Assembly (NCBI RefSeq): GCF_947487575.1
Contig: NZ_CANKXG010000001.1
Location: 62,001-126,000, forward strand
Direction: 5' to 3'
Length of the DNA: 64,000 nt
DNA from: an uncultured Algibacter sp.
GTDB taxonomy: Bacteria; Bacteroidota; Bacteroidia; Flavobacteriales; Flavobacteriaceae
The translations under genes and the position numbers were made by a program. Under the pieces are notes generated by a model. The model searched no databases and was not told the DNA's origin. It worked only from the letters and a program-made list of their open reading frames with translations. Of the stretch, positions 63,991 to 64,000 are shown in pieces (position 1 is the first letter of the stretch; each line of letters begins with the position of its first letter).

Positions 63991-64000
63991 ATGAAATACA
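63991..64000 (+). CDS. Likely start of a further gene, cut by the window end
   Basis: ATG AAA TAC begins at 63991, 17 bp after an exact -7 box and after the tsf terminator. Only three codons are visible, so no function can be given. Confidence 0.35.

Overview
The window is an AT-rich stretch of chromosome from a bacterium of the phylum Bacteroidota, most likely a marine-type member of Flavobacteriaceae. The evidence is mutually consistent: Bacteroidota-type promoter -7 boxes (TAnnTTTG) in front of several genes, a type IX secretion (T9SS) type B sorting-domain protein with a PorP/SprF partner, an alternative complex III (act) plus cytochrome oxidase operon, a carboxypeptidase-regulatory-like TonB-dependent receptor, DUF5686 and DUF2723 proteins, a sphingolipid-type operon, and several families of short intergenic repeats of the kind common in this group. 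Most genes look intact and housekeeping-like. I see no transposase, integrase, prophage or CRISPR array.

Layout. 1-2944: a TonB-dependent receptor (3' end outside the window) divergent from a LacI-family regulator, with two palindromic operators 21 bp apart between them. 2950-4943: queG and ruvB. 5111-12733: a T9SS trio made of an OmpA/PD40 protein, a PorP/SprF-like protein and a 1572-residue repeat-rich secreted protein. 12967-24581: a minus-strand respiratory operon read as actA-actB-actC-actD-actE-actF-coxB-coxA. It passes electrons from quinol through alternative complex III to a caa3/aa3-type oxidase. 24783-25175: a SPOR protein. 25194-32474: a minus-strand run DUF2147, DUF5686, serine palmitoyltransferase, GNAT acyltransferase, SDR reductase and PAP2-like enzyme. 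I read the last four as a sphingolipid pathway.

32723-37241: rimP-nusA-infB with a terminator-like hairpin in the rimP leader. 37242-37889 has no intact gene but holds a universal stress protein pseudogene and repeats. 37890-43278: an EEP-family nuclease, tRNA-Gln, a DUF2723 glycosyltransferase-like membrane protein and a polysaccharide deacetylase. 43470-49356: a thioredoxin-fold protein without the CxxC cysteines, a metallophosphoesterase, and a GH20 hexosaminidase divergent from an FHS-type sugar transporter. 49422-54560: polA, then a fused kinase/class III aminotransferase-fold protein that resembles phospho-lyase systems. 54647-57290: an outer-membrane protein, a DUF3179 lipoprotein and a lipocalin-like lipoprotein. 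57389-60762: a YgiQ radical SAM protein and threonylcarbamoyl-AMP synthase. 60896-63825: rplM-rpsI and rpsB-tsf. A further gene appears to start at 63991.

The most interesting items are: the putative complete sphingolipid operon; a repeat family whose conserved head and tail flank a variable hairpin (three copies); the attenuator-like hairpin before rimP; the kinase/phospho-lyase fusion; the paired LacI operators; and the degraded Usp gene. All functions are read from sequence motifs and context; no database search was run.
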